Positions 22,367-34,400 of a DNA stretch of 59,497 nt are shown here, piece after piece. The notes below the pieces were generated by a model, which was not told the DNA's origin, ran no database searches, and worked only from the letters and a program-made list of their open reading frames with translations. Source of the stretch: Trebouxia sp. TZW2008 (Eukaryota > Chlorophyta > Trebouxiophyceae > Trebouxiales > Trebouxiaceae). Positions within the stretch are counted from its first letter, which is position 1. Each line of letters starts with the position of its first letter. Position numbers and translations under genes: made by a program. Location of the stretch: positions 1 through 59,497 of the forward strand of contig BDIU01000060.1 in assembly GCA_002118135.1 (NCBI GenBank), read 5' to 3'.

Positions 22367-25215
22367 TCACAGCAGGACAAAAAGGAATCTAACAACCTTA
22401 TGAGCGCTGCTGTTGTAGGCGAGCTGACTGCCTTGTTGTATTCTGCACTGAAGCTTGTCCAGACTTCTTCTTCTGCTTTTTGACAGGTGTAGAAGTTGCA
22501 GATAAGGACTTAGCAGGTCGCCCGCGCTTCTTCTTTGCAGAAGCTGCATTTGCAGGCTGCGTATCATGCGCAGTATCTGTGGCTCTGCCAAGGCGTGGTG
22601 CAGGCCTGCTCTGAGACTGTCTGTCGTGAATTCCTGCACAGCATCAGCAGCATTCCTGAGTTTATGTTCAGAGAACCACTCAATTTCCTCAGGCCCCATA
22701 CCCTTCCAAGAGACTAGATATTCGCAGTGGTTGGGCTGGCGTTTGTGAGGCTTGGGTCTGCAAGCAAGAACCTTGTCAATTTCATGCTCTTCTTGCCCGT
22801 CAAGCAGCATTGCAGGAGGCGGTGCAGAGTTGCGGCCACCATCCTTAGGGCGCTTGAGCAGGGACACATGAAAGACAGGATGCACTCTGCTCATAGAAGA
22901 AGGCAAAAGCAGCTTGTAAGCAAGTCTGCCTACACGTTCAGTGATTTCAAAGGGTCCCTATTGCCGAGGCAACAGCTTCTTGGACCCGCCCGTTGAGATG
23001 TTCAAACCTTCAGGTGACAAATAAGCAAATTCACCAACCTGAAATGACTCATCATGGTGCTTAGCGTTATAGTCATTACTCATCCTCTGCTGTGCACACT
23101 TCAGAGAATCTTTTGCACGAGCAATGGCTGCATTTATTCTGCCAACAAAAGCATCAACAGCGGGCAGTTTGCATACAATGTTCAAATTGACTGGACTCCT
23201 AGGATGAGCACCAGTGTTCAAGAAGAACGGTGTACTGCCTGTTGCCGCATTCCATGCATTACTGATGGCAAATTCACAGCATGGCAGGCGTAGATCCCAG
23301 TCATCATGTGATGGGAATACAACATGCCTCAGCATGTCTTCAAGCGTGCGATTGGTGCGCTCAGTCTGTCCATCCGACTGAGGCCGGCGCGCACTGGACA
23401 GACTTTGCTTAACACCCAGAATTTTGGCAACAGACTTCCAGAATTGAGAGGTGAATTGCGTACCTCTATCAGAAACTACTTCTTGTGGAAGGCCGTGCTT
23501 TGCAAAGATTTCTCGCGTAAAGATTTGAGCAAATTCTTGTGCACCCACATCTTCCTTACATGGCGCAAAGTGCACCATCTTACTCAGCCTGTCTACAAAT
23601 ACCAGAATGGCAGTGTGACCAGCTTTGGTCTTGGGCAGATCAGTAATGAAATCTGTAGACACACTTTGCCAGCGGAACTCTGGTATAGACAGCGGCTGCA
23701 GCAAGCCAGCAGGTTTTTGATTGGAGGCTTTGTTCTTTTGGCAGAAATCGCAGGTAGACACGAACTGTGTCACATCTCTGTCAAGCGTAGGCCACCAATA
23801 CGTTTGCATTATCAAGCGTTTTGTCCTGTCACGCCCCAAGTGACCAGCATAAGGGGTACCATGGTGCAGTGACAAGCATTGTTTGCGTAAGTCACCAGCA
23901 TCAGGCACAACGATCAGCTCACCTTTTCTCAAGTAGTTACTGACGTAAGTCAGGTCTTTTGTATTGGCATCAGTTGCAAACCAAGGGTCTGCTGCATAGC
24001 CATTGCGTATACGCTGGAGAAATTGTGTAGATACATTGAGACTGTCATATATGTCCATGTCAGCGTCAGAGTCAGCATCACCTTCAGCACCCTGTGCTTG
24101 CAGAGCATGTAATGTGGGACTGTCATGGCGATCACGACAGCGCCCAGCATGCAGCTGCAAGGCATGTAATGCAGGGTTGCGGCTTATAGGATCAGCAACG
24201 TTATGGACACCCTTGCAATATTCCCACTGAAAGTGGAAGCGTGCTAAAAACTCTTGCCATTGCACTTGCCTACTTGACAGCTGCACAGCGGGCTTACTAT
24301 CTAGGAAGGTGTTTGGCTTGTGGTTAGTTAAAACTGTGACCTCACCCTTTGCACCCTCCAAGTAGCACCGCCACTGCTCAAGGGCCGTAATGACAGCAAG
24401 TAGCTCCTGTTCCCTGACTGGGTAGCGCCGTTCAGCATCAGAAAGCTTGTAGCTGTAATAGGCTATTGGCTTCTGCTTCTGCAGCAACACAGCGTCTAAG
24501 CCGATACCACATGCATCACAGACAAGCTCATATGTGGCATCTGAGTCAGACAAGGCCAAGACAGGTGCATGTGTAAGACACCATTGTAACTTGCAAAATG
24601 CTGTTTCCTGTCTCTCCCCCCACACAAACTGGGCCTTGTTACTAGTAACGGCCACAAATGGTGCAATGAGTTTTGCGTACCCTTGCACAAAGTGTTTGAA
24701 ATAGTTGCCAAGACCAAGGAAAGAGCGGAGCTCTGCAACATTTTTGGGCTTAGGCCACTCAGCAATCACAGATGTCTTCCTAGGGTCCCTGAGCAGATAC
24801 AACATGCCCCAAGAAGTGAACAGAAGGCTGGAAAAAGGCGCATTTAGACATCTTGGCATATAATGTTCAGACCTGAGCAGCTGTAACACCTGGTGCTGTG
24901 CATGTTGCTCAGAATCCTTGCTGAACACAAGAATGTCATCCAAATAAACCAACACAAAGGGCAAGTGACCAAAGATCCTGTTTATTTCGCGTTGAAAGGC
25001 AGCAGGCGCATTAGTCAGGCCAAAGCTCAACACACGGAACTCAAACAGACCCTGAGGCGTCCCAAAAGCAGTTTTAGGCACGTCCTCCTCCGCAATGCGT
25101 ATTTGATGGTAGCCAGACTGCAGGTCAAGTGAGGTAAACACTGCAGCACCTGTCAGCTTGTCCAACAAATCATCAATGCGGGGAACAGGATACTTATCTT
25201 TGAGGGGTTGAAGGG
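22367..25215 (-). pseudogene. Ty3/gypsy chromovirus Pol fragment with one premature stop
   Basis: Open from about 25215 to 22961, then a single TAG (22958-22960), then the same frame continues to a stop at 22367. In order: reverse transcriptase starting inside the finger region (KYPVPRIDD; YLDD catalytic box about 75 residues after the first in-frame Met), RNase H (CDACGIGLDAVLLQ), integrase zinc finger (HHGTPYAGHLGRDRT...CDFCQ) and DDE core (STDFITDLP; VSDRGTQFTSQFW; SDGQTERTNRTLE), then after the stop a chromodomain (EIDKVLACRPKP...EYLVSWKGMGPEEIEW). Gag, protease and the first part of RT are missing. The RT frame meets a stop just upstream, consistent with an internal deletion. The well-kept frame suggests recent insertion. 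Confidence 0.9.
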
Positions 25216-25336
25216 GTTGCCTTTACCGGCGTTCCCGTTGTTGTTGCCAGCATCGAACATCTCGATCTCGCCGGACATGATGCGCTCAAAAAGCTAGTAA
25301 CTGTCTGGAACCGAAAGCTCCGAAACCATTGTTACA
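25204..25336 (-). pseudogene. Short gag-like or captured 5' ORF fragment
   Basis: On the minus strand, ATG at 25278 opens a frame beginning MSGEIEMFDAGNNNGNAGKG. It runs into the Pol fragment out of frame near 25215. Position, between the inverted end and pol, suggests the N-terminus of Gag left after an internal deletion. No homology is recognised. Confidence 0.35.
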
Positions 25337-25402
25337 GAGCGCGTATGGGATAAAAGGCATTGCTAGCTAGATGGCGAGGTGCTAATTCCTCACACTGCTA
25401 CA
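25337..25402 (-). repeat. Right terminal inverted repeat of the retroelement
   Basis: 66 bases, inverted relative to 21819-21882, ending ...gctaca just before the second ccaac. Confidence 0.9.
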
Positions 25403-25407
25403 CCAAC

Positions 25408-26156
25408 GGCAACCAGCAGCTGTATCAGTCCAGTTGCAAAGGTTCAGCTCGTGAAGCTAATGACTACCCCGTGTACACATCAAAGCTTTGATTGCTGAGC
25501 GCAATGTCCTGTTCAGTGCTTTTTGCTGCTTGTGCTGAATGCAGAGAAGAGTACACCCCTGATTCGTATCCTTTATTTACAAATGGCCAGGTACTATGGC
25601 AACCCTGTACGGAGCAGACATGACATGTACATCTTGCAACCTTACATAGTCTCATCATTGAGTTCTGGCATCTCAGTAGTCAGTAATGCATGCGCTGCTT
25701 CAGTAACAGCTAGCGGGGTTCACATTTAATTGTGGTCACATGCGCAACACCTCATGGGAGTTTGACTGCAGTAAAGCATGGTCGCCAATGTCAGCAGATG
25801 TTCAGTTTGCAAGCCCATACTATCAGTAGTTGTCAGTGTGAACAGCCTGTGTGAACAGCCTGTAATGGTCAAAACAGTATGCCTGACTTGATGGGTTGTG
25901 ACATTCAGGGCTTCACCTAACAGTCACATGCTTCACGTATGTTTCAGATCTGTGCCACAGGCAAACAACATGCCAGCAGCTGCTATAAACAGCTGCAAGT
26001 CCTTCATTTTGCCTAGGCTCAAGCTATAGCGTGTATAGCACAGTCCTGCTGTAATAAGACGGACTCAACTTCATAACCAAATTGCTGCAAACCAAATGCA
26101 TAAGCTGTGTTGAGATAGATTCTTGATCCGGCTGCTGTGATGAGCTGTTGCAGAGC
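25408..26156. other. Intergenic, 3' flank of SOD
   Basis: No convincing coding sequence on either strand. It contains a short direct repeat (tgtgaacagcctgt twice near 25840-25862). Confidence 0.5.
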
Positions 26157-27844
26157 TCAAGAAGAGGTTAGGCTGGTGAGCAATGGTCCAGCAGTTGTGT
26201 CAGGAACAGCACCAGCTGCTGCGTACTGGTAGTTCTGACTAATCTGCACCCAGTTGATGACATTGTAGAAGCTGGAGATGTAGCTGGCTCTGTCAGAGTT
26301 ATGCAGCAGGTAGTAAGCGTGTTCCCACACGTCAATGCCCAGAACAGGGATTCCAGGTGTTGTGCTGGTGGTGTTGGCGATCAGAGTCTGTAGCGGGTTG
26401 TTCTGGTTTGGTGTGGTGGTGATGGTGACATTGTTTGCAGTTGCCACTAGCCATGCAAAGCCTGAGCCGAACACTCCTGTAGCTGCTGCAGTGAACTGTG
26501 TCTGGAAATTGGTGTAGTTGCCATACGAGGTGTTGATTGCGGCCTTGAGAGCGCTGCTGGCTGAGTTGTTGTAGCTTGTGACTGATGAGTTGGCGGGTGC
26601 CAACTCCTTGAAGAAGAATGCGTGATTCCAGGCTCCGCCCCTGCATGGCAAACAGCAGTGCATATGACTGGTACTGGCAACCTACATGCAAAAAGGTAGC
26701 CGCATGCAGATGAGTTTGCAGAGGCAAGCTAGAAGAAGAACGCATGATTCCAGCCTCTGCCCCTATAAGGCAAAAAGGAAAGCATCTTACTGAAACTGGC
26801 AATCTCAATGCACAAATGTAGCAGCATGCAGATGAGTTTGCAGGGCATGCTAGAAGATGAATGAGTGGCTCCAGACTCCGCCGCTGCAAGCTCACTGGCA
26901 GCTTAGCTTACTGACACTGGCAACTGACACAGCAATGCAGTTGTGCTGCATCTCACAATGTTGTGTCTGATGACGAAACAGTCATAGACTTTTTGTGAAG
27001 GTATAGCTGCATACAAACACTGCAACTGCTCTTTGGAGAAGCAGCATGTGCAAGGAGGAGAGGCAGGCAAGACACACTTACATGGCCATGACAGGTTCTG
27101 CAAAGGCTGTAACTGCAAGCTGAGTGCTGAGCGTGCTGTATGGAAATAACAACTACCGGGATTGGCTTGCCGGGTCAACACGCAGAGCAATGCAAGCATA
27201 GGATGTAGCTTACCCGTTGTTTTTGAGTGTAGTAGCGGCCGTGCCGTTCACAACATTCGTTCCGACCTGTCTCTGCAGCTGTGCAAGGCTGTAGTTCGCC
27301 AACTGACTGTAGTTGCCGACAAGGTACTTCAGGTTCACGACGTAGGTGTTGAAGTGCTTGTCATGGTGAATTGTCATTGTGGCGTTATCAATGTACGGCT
27401 CCAATCCTGTGGTCGCGTAAGGCAAAGGGGGCAAAACTCCGATAGCTAGTTGAGGTGCGTCCTGCTTGCGGAACAAGAAGGTGAACAATTGAACAAGGTT
27501 TTGTATACCATTTTGCAAGATGCCATCCAAAGCACGTGTCGACAAGTCAGTCGCGGTGCTGTATACCCGCAGTAAATGCTAAGCACGGCAGCATACTGTC
27601 ATGCGCATACCAGGGCACGAGTGCGATCGCAAGTGTAAACAACGCAGGCAACATGACTCACCTGTGTTTGCTGCAGACTTCTTTGAGCTACCTGCCGAGC
27701 GCCTGCAAAGCAATCGTCCTATATCGCTGGCTTTGTCACCTCCGAGTTATGGAACAGGACACACCTCTGCAAACGACCCTTACCATAAACGGTGTTGAGC
27801 ACGATAGCAAGGGATGCAAGCGACAGCAAAATGTTGGAAGCCAT
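26157..27844 (-). CDS. Iron/manganese superoxide dismutase, predicted secreted
   Basis: Converts superoxide to peroxide and oxygen. Four exons in phase: 27844-27784, about 27700-27660 (41 bases starting GCGCTCGGCAG), 27578-27214, 26640-26157; 316 residues. The N-terminus ([21 protein letters not shown]) looks like a cleavable signal peptide, followed by a ~65-residue propeptide-like stretch. The Fe/Mn SOD core then begins: [16 protein letters not shown], first metal His in [12 protein letters not shown], second in NHAFFF, then FGSGFAWLV, and the DVWEHAYY motif with Asp and His ligands. Gln versus Gly at the metal-specificity site cannot be settled by eye. Numerous N-x-S/T sites (NATM, NYSQ, NYTN, NTTS) suit a glycosylated extracellular or lumenal enzyme. 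It is divergent from the U-box gene with ~460 bp between. Confidence 0.92.
26600..26895 (-). repeat. Repeated acceptor edge of SOD last exon
   Basis: The start of the last exon and its acceptor (minus strand, from 26640) recur in the intron near 26740-26775 and 26860-26890, about 125-135 bp apart. Intervening text includes a repeated gcatgcagatgagtttgcag. The copies are degenerate. Confidence 0.8.
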
Positions 27845-28305
27845 ATCTGACGCTGCAGGGGTCGAGCTTGTTGCAAAACTCCGATTTCTCGAAGGAACGA
27901 TGATAGAGCGGCACTGCAGAAACTGCTACTCGAGTGGAATCAAAGCAAGCTCGCGTGTGCCTGGATGAGTAATCCAAATTTGCGATGCTCGAGTAGAACC
28001 CCTGAAATTTGAAAAACGGACTGTAAATTTCATTGATTGATCGAAAAAGCTTATCCTGGACCGTGCAGAGCACGTGCGGCATGAGTGATGGAGAACGTGA
28101 TTGAAGGTGCCTTACTAATTGCCCGTACCATCACCCTGGCTTCTAGGGTCAAAGTAGGACCTAGCATTAATTCAGCTGCTATCTTTGCGGTCACTGACTA
28201 ACCGTTAGTCACTGCTTCTTGCAGCTCTCCATACTGTTGTCAGATCCGCGAAAGGCAATTGCTTCCTGACGTTGCGCAATCTTATAAACCAGCAAGCATC
28301 ATTGC
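27845..28305. promoter_or_regulatory. Bidirectional promoter region between SOD and U-box gene
   Basis: About 460 bp separate the two divergent start codons, so both promoters must lie here or overlap. No TATA box or known operator could be assigned with confidence. Confidence 0.5.
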
Positions 28306-30870
28306 ATGAGCAACTCGTGCCCAACGGAGTTCATATGTCCGATCACACAGGAGATCATGAGCGACCCGGTCTTGATCAGTGAAACAGGGCAGGTACAAGT
28401 GTTCCTTGATTGCTCGTCTGGACGCCCAGCTGAGTTGTCACATTGTGTTGGACGCTTTGACGATGCAGACGTACGAACGAGCAGCAATCTTGGACTGGTG
28501 GAAACGGGGACACGCGACCTGCCCTGCAACAAACACCAGACTCAACACACTCCAGCTTAGTCCAAACTATGTCCTCAAGAGGTACACACCAGTCAGAGTC
28601 TCATTTGTCCGCCATGCGCTTCATGTCTCAACACTGCTATATGCAAAGTGAGCACAAAAGGATAGCTTTGCTGTGCTCTGCAGTCTGATTCAGCAGTATC
28701 AGGCAAGCACAAGCTATGCACCAGCGCCAACTTCAGCTGCTCAGCAAGGTTCCGAGCGCATGTACCCATCTCTGCAACCAAAAGTTCACAGCGCAGAGCC
28801 AAGCCAGCTGCAGCAAATCCTGCAGCGGCTGGCAAGCCCCAGCATGCAGGTCCCATCATACCGCTCAGGCAGCAGCTATAGCCTATGGCAGCTGCGGGGG
28901 TTGGTGAAGGACCCTCAGACGCATGCAACTATCCTTCAAGCAAACATTCTCCCCACGCTAGTCGCTCTGCTCCTTGACGAGAGCCTGCCAGAGTGTCAAG
29001 TGAATTCAGCAGGGATCTTGCGATGCCTTTCCGTGCGTAGCCCACAGAATTGTGAAGCGATGCTGAAAGCAGGAGCAGTTGGAGCGTTGATTCAGATGCT
29101 GGCAGCTTCTAAGGCAGAAGCCAGAGCTGCTGCTGCTGGCTGCTTATGCTTGCTTGGCTGGAATAGCAGCAAAGTCAAGTCTGAAGCTATTTTCACCCTA
29201 TGCAAAGTAGCCAAAGAACAGACGCAGCACATCAGTGCAATACACTGTCTGCTTTCTTTGCTTTCAAAGGGCAACGCACAAGAACAAGAGGCAGCAGCAG
29301 CGTGCTTGCATATGCTGTCAGACTCAGCTCCAGCCGATGTACTCGCAACCTTTGAGCTCCGAGACTCAGAAGCTGCTCAGTATTTGTGCAAAATTTTGGA
29401 TTCAGGAACGCCTATTGGCGCCTTTGCAGCAGCTGAGACACTCAGAAACCTCATACAGCTTCCTGCCAATCGCGTGGAAGTCATGCAGCAGCTGCTGACT
29501 CTGATGGAATCTGGATGCCCAGCTGGGCAAACTGATGCTGCTAACCTGTGTTGGCAGTTGTGCTGCAGCAGCAACACAACCCACAACTCCCACATGACTG
29601 CGTTCATTAGCTCCCAACCCAAATTGCTTCCAGCTCTCAGCGCCATGCTCAGCAGTACGGATGCTGGGGCCAAAACAGCTGCCCTAGGGCTGGTGCACGT
29701 CTTGGCCTTGGAGGTTACTAAGGCCCAGAACTCGTATGCAGACCCAGTGAATGTTGACACAGTCAGGACACAGCTGACTGTGCACACCCCAGTTCTGGAT
29801 GCAATCATGACAACACTGCAAGCACCAGGTTAGTCCTTTTGTTGCAATGAGCAACAATGAACTCCTGCACTGACAGATCATTTTGTGTTGCATCTGAGCG
29901 GTGGAGCACTATGATGCAAACAGGTCAATCTGTGTTTGACTTGTAAGCAAGGCTTGGCATTGACCATTACACTTAAAGCATGACAGAATTGCTCGTCATG
30001 CAGTCAGCAGCTTCACCACAACTGTCTGCTTGACCGATGCTTGAGTGCTGGACCCATGCACCTTGCATGGTCCTTGCCAACGCACACATGACTTTAATGT
30101 GCAAACTGCTACAGCCCACGTTGCATCATCCTGCTGCCAATGCAATTGTGTTTGCAATGTGAGCATTTCAGGGTTGCTGGTCACTTGGAGAACACAAGTG
30201 ACGCCTCTCAATCTGCAAGACTGTTGCAACACGGGCACATATGTTGTAGCAACCCTGTTGTCTGCAGCAGTGTCATTGAGTGCTACTCCTTGACACTGTG
30301 TGTGCATGCATGCTGTGCTGACCTTGTTGCTTTGAGTCCATTTGCATGTACGGCTCTGCAGATGCGGCAGGGCAAGTGGTGGCAGCATATGCAGTGACAA
30401 ACCTAGCAGCATTCAGATCAGGCGTCTGTCCTGAGTGTGACAAAGCCTCCCCAAGCTTCAAGCAACAGCCAAGCCGCAAGAGAGATTTCTTCCGTATTGG
30501 TAGACTCCACGAAGAGTCAGATCCCTCCAGTCCCACCCACTGTAGGCACACTCCAAGGGGCAGAATGGCAGATACAGGCATTGTAGGCAAGTTGTACATG
30601 CTGCTAGACAGCAGCGACGCAGCAGTGGTTTCAGCTGTGTTAGCTGCGCTGTACAACATCAGTGCAACTCAGAATCTGGCCGATGGAGTGCTGCAAGACA
30701 AATTGTTGAAGCTGTTAGGTTGGAGTGCGCTGTCTAGCAAAAGCAAGGACGCTGCCCGTATTCTGCTGCAGAGGCTTGATGGCAGAGATATGCATGCAGG
30801 CATCAATTTCAGCTTTGTCAGTGGCTTCTGTTTGCCACCAGCTAGACAGCCCGTATACCTTGACCCCTGA
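28306..30870 (+). CDS. U-box / armadillo-repeat E3 ubiquitin ligase (PUB family)
   Basis: Exons 28306-28392, 28469-28581, 28684-29828 and 30362-30870 join in phase to 617 residues. An N-terminal U-box (PTEFICPITQEIMSDPVLI; TYERAAILDWWKRGHATCP; LSPNYVLKR), which binds the E2, is followed by a Ser/Gln linker and armadillo repeats from about residue 130 (LWQLRGLVKDPQTHATIL; NSAGILRCLSV; AGAVGALIQMLAASKAEAR; AAETLRNLIQL; VVSAVLAALYNISATQ) for substrate binding. This order is that of plant PUB-ARM ligases. The last ~25 residues read into a repeated sequence (see 30795), so the original C-terminus may have been altered by tandem duplication. The substrate cannot be inferred. Confidence 0.93.
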
Positions 30871-31225
30871 GCCTGCATGATCATATCTTGACGCCTGAGA
30901 CCTGCATGCCCGTATGTCAGATTGAGTAGTCTTGTCTATCAAGCAGCTTCTTATTTTTCGCATTGTCAGTGGCTTCTGTTTGCCGCCAGCCATACAGCCC
31001 AAATACCTTGAACCCTGAGTCCTGCATCATTTCATTTTGTTTGAGGGACGTTTGTGTCTTCAGCAGTCACTTGCCTTCAGCTTTGTCAGCGGCTTCCAGA
31101 ATCTGAACTGCCAGCTAGGCAGCTGATATACCTTGACACTTAGCTGTTTCATTGGTTTCCTTTGCCACAAGCAGTGTTTCGTCTTCAGCCTTGTCAGTAG
31201 CTTTTGTTTTGCAGTGCAAGGCAAA
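30795..31225 (+). repeat. Tandem repeats spanning the U-box stop codon and 3' flank
   Basis: Four degenerate copies of tttgtcagtggcttctgttt and following sequence begin near 30815, 30962, 31080 and 31190 (period 110-147 bp). The first supplies the U-box gene's last codons and stop. Confidence 0.8.
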
Positions 31226-31421
31226 CCGTGTGTTTTGATCCATAAACATTGCACACCTGCCCTATTGCTTTCAAATGTCAAACAATCACAACTTTCTAGT
31301 TCTGCTGTCGGGTCACACAACACCAATGCTGCATCAGGGGCCCCATTGAATTGCATCGAGAGTGTTGCATGACCATGTTGTATCAGATCAATCAAAAGGC
31401 ATGCCCTTAGCTGTTGAAGTC

Positions 31422-34400
31422 ATGCACAAATTTGCTGATGTTGCAACATCAACTGTTGGGGTACAGCAACCGCAAGGTCACTGTATCTGCAGCCCTCCAG
31501 GACGCTTGTCCTTGCTGTCTTGTATGCCATGAACCTTCCTTTCTTGCTCAGGTCTCTTTGAAGCTGTATAAGAGGGCAAGCGAAAAGGTTGCAGCCAATG
31601 CCCACTGTGTGCAGGCACAACAGCAATTGGTATGTTTTGCATGGCATTGCTGAGTTCCTAAGATATGCAGTAACTTCTTACTTTCTGCACCCGGCAAACA
31701 CGCACATGACCCACAACCACCCTTTCAGTCGATTTGGGTCATAGCTCAGACAGTTCAGTCTAAAATCGGTTGTGAATGATTTGAAGCATGCACGCTCTGC
31801 GTCTAAAACGGCGTGCGCTGAGCATGGCTAGAGACATAGCAGCGGAATGCATCGCTCCGGCTGACCACTTGCAGAATGTCCAGACCAGCGATCAGGCCCT
31901 GCGCAGGCGACTCGACTGCCTCAAGTTCAGCTTCGTTTCTCGCTGATCGGTATAATGCCGCTGTGAGCGGACTTGCCACTGCTTCATCAGCTTGACCGAG
32001 GCCCGGCTCGCTGGTCTGAGTAACCAAGAGATCGTAGATAGGCAAATCTAAACATGTCTGCAGGTGCTTCGGACGTACGTTGCGCTTGAGTCGGTCACGA
32101 TCGCTGGTACGACACAGCTCTGTGATCACTAAACCAAGTCTGTGCGACGTAGGGTCGTCCCGTTGCAATTCGAGCCGGTTCCCGCAGACACCTGCAAGCA
32201 AAGTATGTTGTGGGCAACTTTGCAATGGTAGGCAATGACGACAGGCCATTGCCTGAGCTCACTTGAAACGCTGCATGCCATGCATCAAGTCAGTCATCAG
32301 CCTACTGGCATCCGTGTAAGCATATATTTCAGGGCACGCCCCCAGTCCTCAAAGAGCCAAGCACAGAATGGAGTCTGCACAAAGACAAGCCAGAAGTCAT
32401 ACCCTCCAGACGCAGGCAGCCATCACTCCCACAGCAGGATGCAACGCCCTGGCTGCTCAAGAACAGAGCTGGCAATGTCGTCTCCAAAGGACAACTGGAG
32501 GGAGGCATTGCTGCAAGCAACTACTTTGTGCTCCTTAAGGAGGGAAAAGAGTTTGTCGCTGTGCCGCTGACTGCTTGGTACAACTTCAAAGCCCCTCCAA
32601 GGCAGCACGCGATGAGTCTTGAAGAAGCAGAGGAAGAGATGGAGAAGAAGCACAACAGCCACTTCAGTGGCAAGAGCCGCCTCAGTCAGGCCATTGCTGC
32701 CAGTGAAGGTGCCTAGTTGCGATCTTGTGGTGGACTTGCCTGAGCAAAATGCTCAACCCAATCAAGTGAAGTGTTGGACATGATCAGTTGCATAACCTGG
32801 AACATGTGAGGTACCTTAGCAACCACAACAGCTTCACCTAGGCCTGGGGACTGTGTGTCCAACAGCTCTGCTAGCTGCAAGTCTGTCAGTGTTGAATCCA
32901 TTGCAGCAGAGGCTGCTCTTGATCAGTGCTTGCTCTATTTCACAGAATGCACCAAAAGTGCCTGCTTGGTATTGCCTGAAACCTCCTCCAACAGCTGTTG
33001 CAGTCTGGTTTGCAATAATGGATATGCACACTGGTATTGTGCCGCAGCGTTTTCCCAAAGCTGCATCAAGCAATCTACACCTTTGGAGATGGTCTATTTT
33101 CGCAGAAAGTTTCATGAGTTTCAGCATAAGCATGTCCTCAACCTGCCCTGTTGCAGTATCACTTTCAACACGCACAAGAAGACATTGCAGTAAGGCCGCT
33201 TGTTGTGATGGCGATTGCTACTCTGGTCGCCAGGCAATTGATCGATTGATTGATTGATCGATTAAATGAAAGTTTGAATTTCATTTGATCAACGGCAGCC
33301 AGAGGGGGGTGCTGGGGGGGGGGGCCAACAGTGATGAAGAAGAGAAGAAAGCTAAGAGGGCGCGTGTTGCTAACGATGGTTGTTCATGGCATGCAGCTCA
33401 GATTGTGGATGCTGGGCCTCATGAGGGGTTGGTCAGGGTGGCCGACAGCAAGGAAGAAGAGAAGCGATCCTTCATTGACTCATTGATGCATTGACTGACC
33501 TAGCAAAGAAATGGATGATTGACTGCTCTGAATGGCATGCAACCAAGATGGTGGACGGGGCCCCTGAGTAGGGGGTGCTGCGCAGGCTAACAGTGATGAA
33601 GCAGAGAAGAAAGCCTTCAATGACTCATTGATGCCTTGACTGACCAGGAAACAAATGACTGACTGACTGATTTTCATGGCATGCAGCTAAGATGGTGGAT
33701 GGGGGCCCTGACGAGGGGGCTGCTGGGGGGGCTAATAGTGATGAAGAGGAAAAGAGAGCTAATAGGGCACGCGTCGCTAATGCTGACCAAAGCAGTGCTG
33801 CTGAACGCCGCAATGAAAGCGCTGGCGCTGATGTGAGTGCCTAGTGTCAATAGTGCATGCACAGAAAGTCACTAAAGACAGCGTCGAATGCAAACAAACA
33901 GTGAGCTTGGAGCAGCAACACATGCATGCGCACCACGTCAGGAAAGCCAACGACAACTGCAAGCGAGCAATGAGTCTTGATTGGTGACAAGTAGTCTGCA
34001 ATGCTACTATTGGCAGCAGACAGGATCATGCTGAACTTGTACCTGGACTGCATGGCAATTGAGCCATTTACATTTCACCTGTGTGAAAGGCAAGTGGAAA
34101 ACCAATCTAGTAATGCGTCATGGACATGTCTGCAGGTCTATACAATCATTCATGCTGGACTGCCATGTATGCTGCTGGCCAATTAATCAAGGATTCACAG
34201 TCTGGGGTAGGAAGCCAGATGTGACTCACTGGACTTCCTGGCTTAAAAGCTCCAGGCATCAGTGCTCAATTAAATGTTCCGTAAGTTACATGCTCACTTC
34301 ATGCAATGGATTGTAGGTAAATACGGTCAAGGGGGATAAAGGAGCAGAAGACTGGGAGTATGAAGAGAATGCTGCTGATGATGATGAAGATATGGGTGAG

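Larger units (their letters stand above)
21819..25402 (-). mobile_element. Chromovirus-type retroelement remnant bounded by inverted repeats
   Basis: The outer limits are set by a 5-bp direct duplication, ccaac, at 21814-21818 and 25403-25407. Inside lie ~65-bp inverted repeats beginning TGTA-CAGTGTGAGG (21819-21882 and, inverted, 25337-25402) that differ by two one-base indels. TG...CA ends and a 5-bp duplication are what a Ty3-type integrase makes, but LTRs should be direct, not inverted. On the minus strand the order is inverted end, short gag-like start, RT-RNaseH-integrase-chromodomain, then a G-rich tract (gtgggggg) at about 22090-22100 that resembles a polypurine tract. A second TGTAGCAGTGTG follows this tract and might mark the original start of a 3' LTR. 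Confidence 0.8.

Noticed and set aside
22088..25402. Ordinary direct LTR pair for the retroelement
   Set aside because: Only about 12 bp (TGTAGCAGTGTG) after the G-rich tract matches the 5' end directly; the extended match between the two outer ends is inverted.
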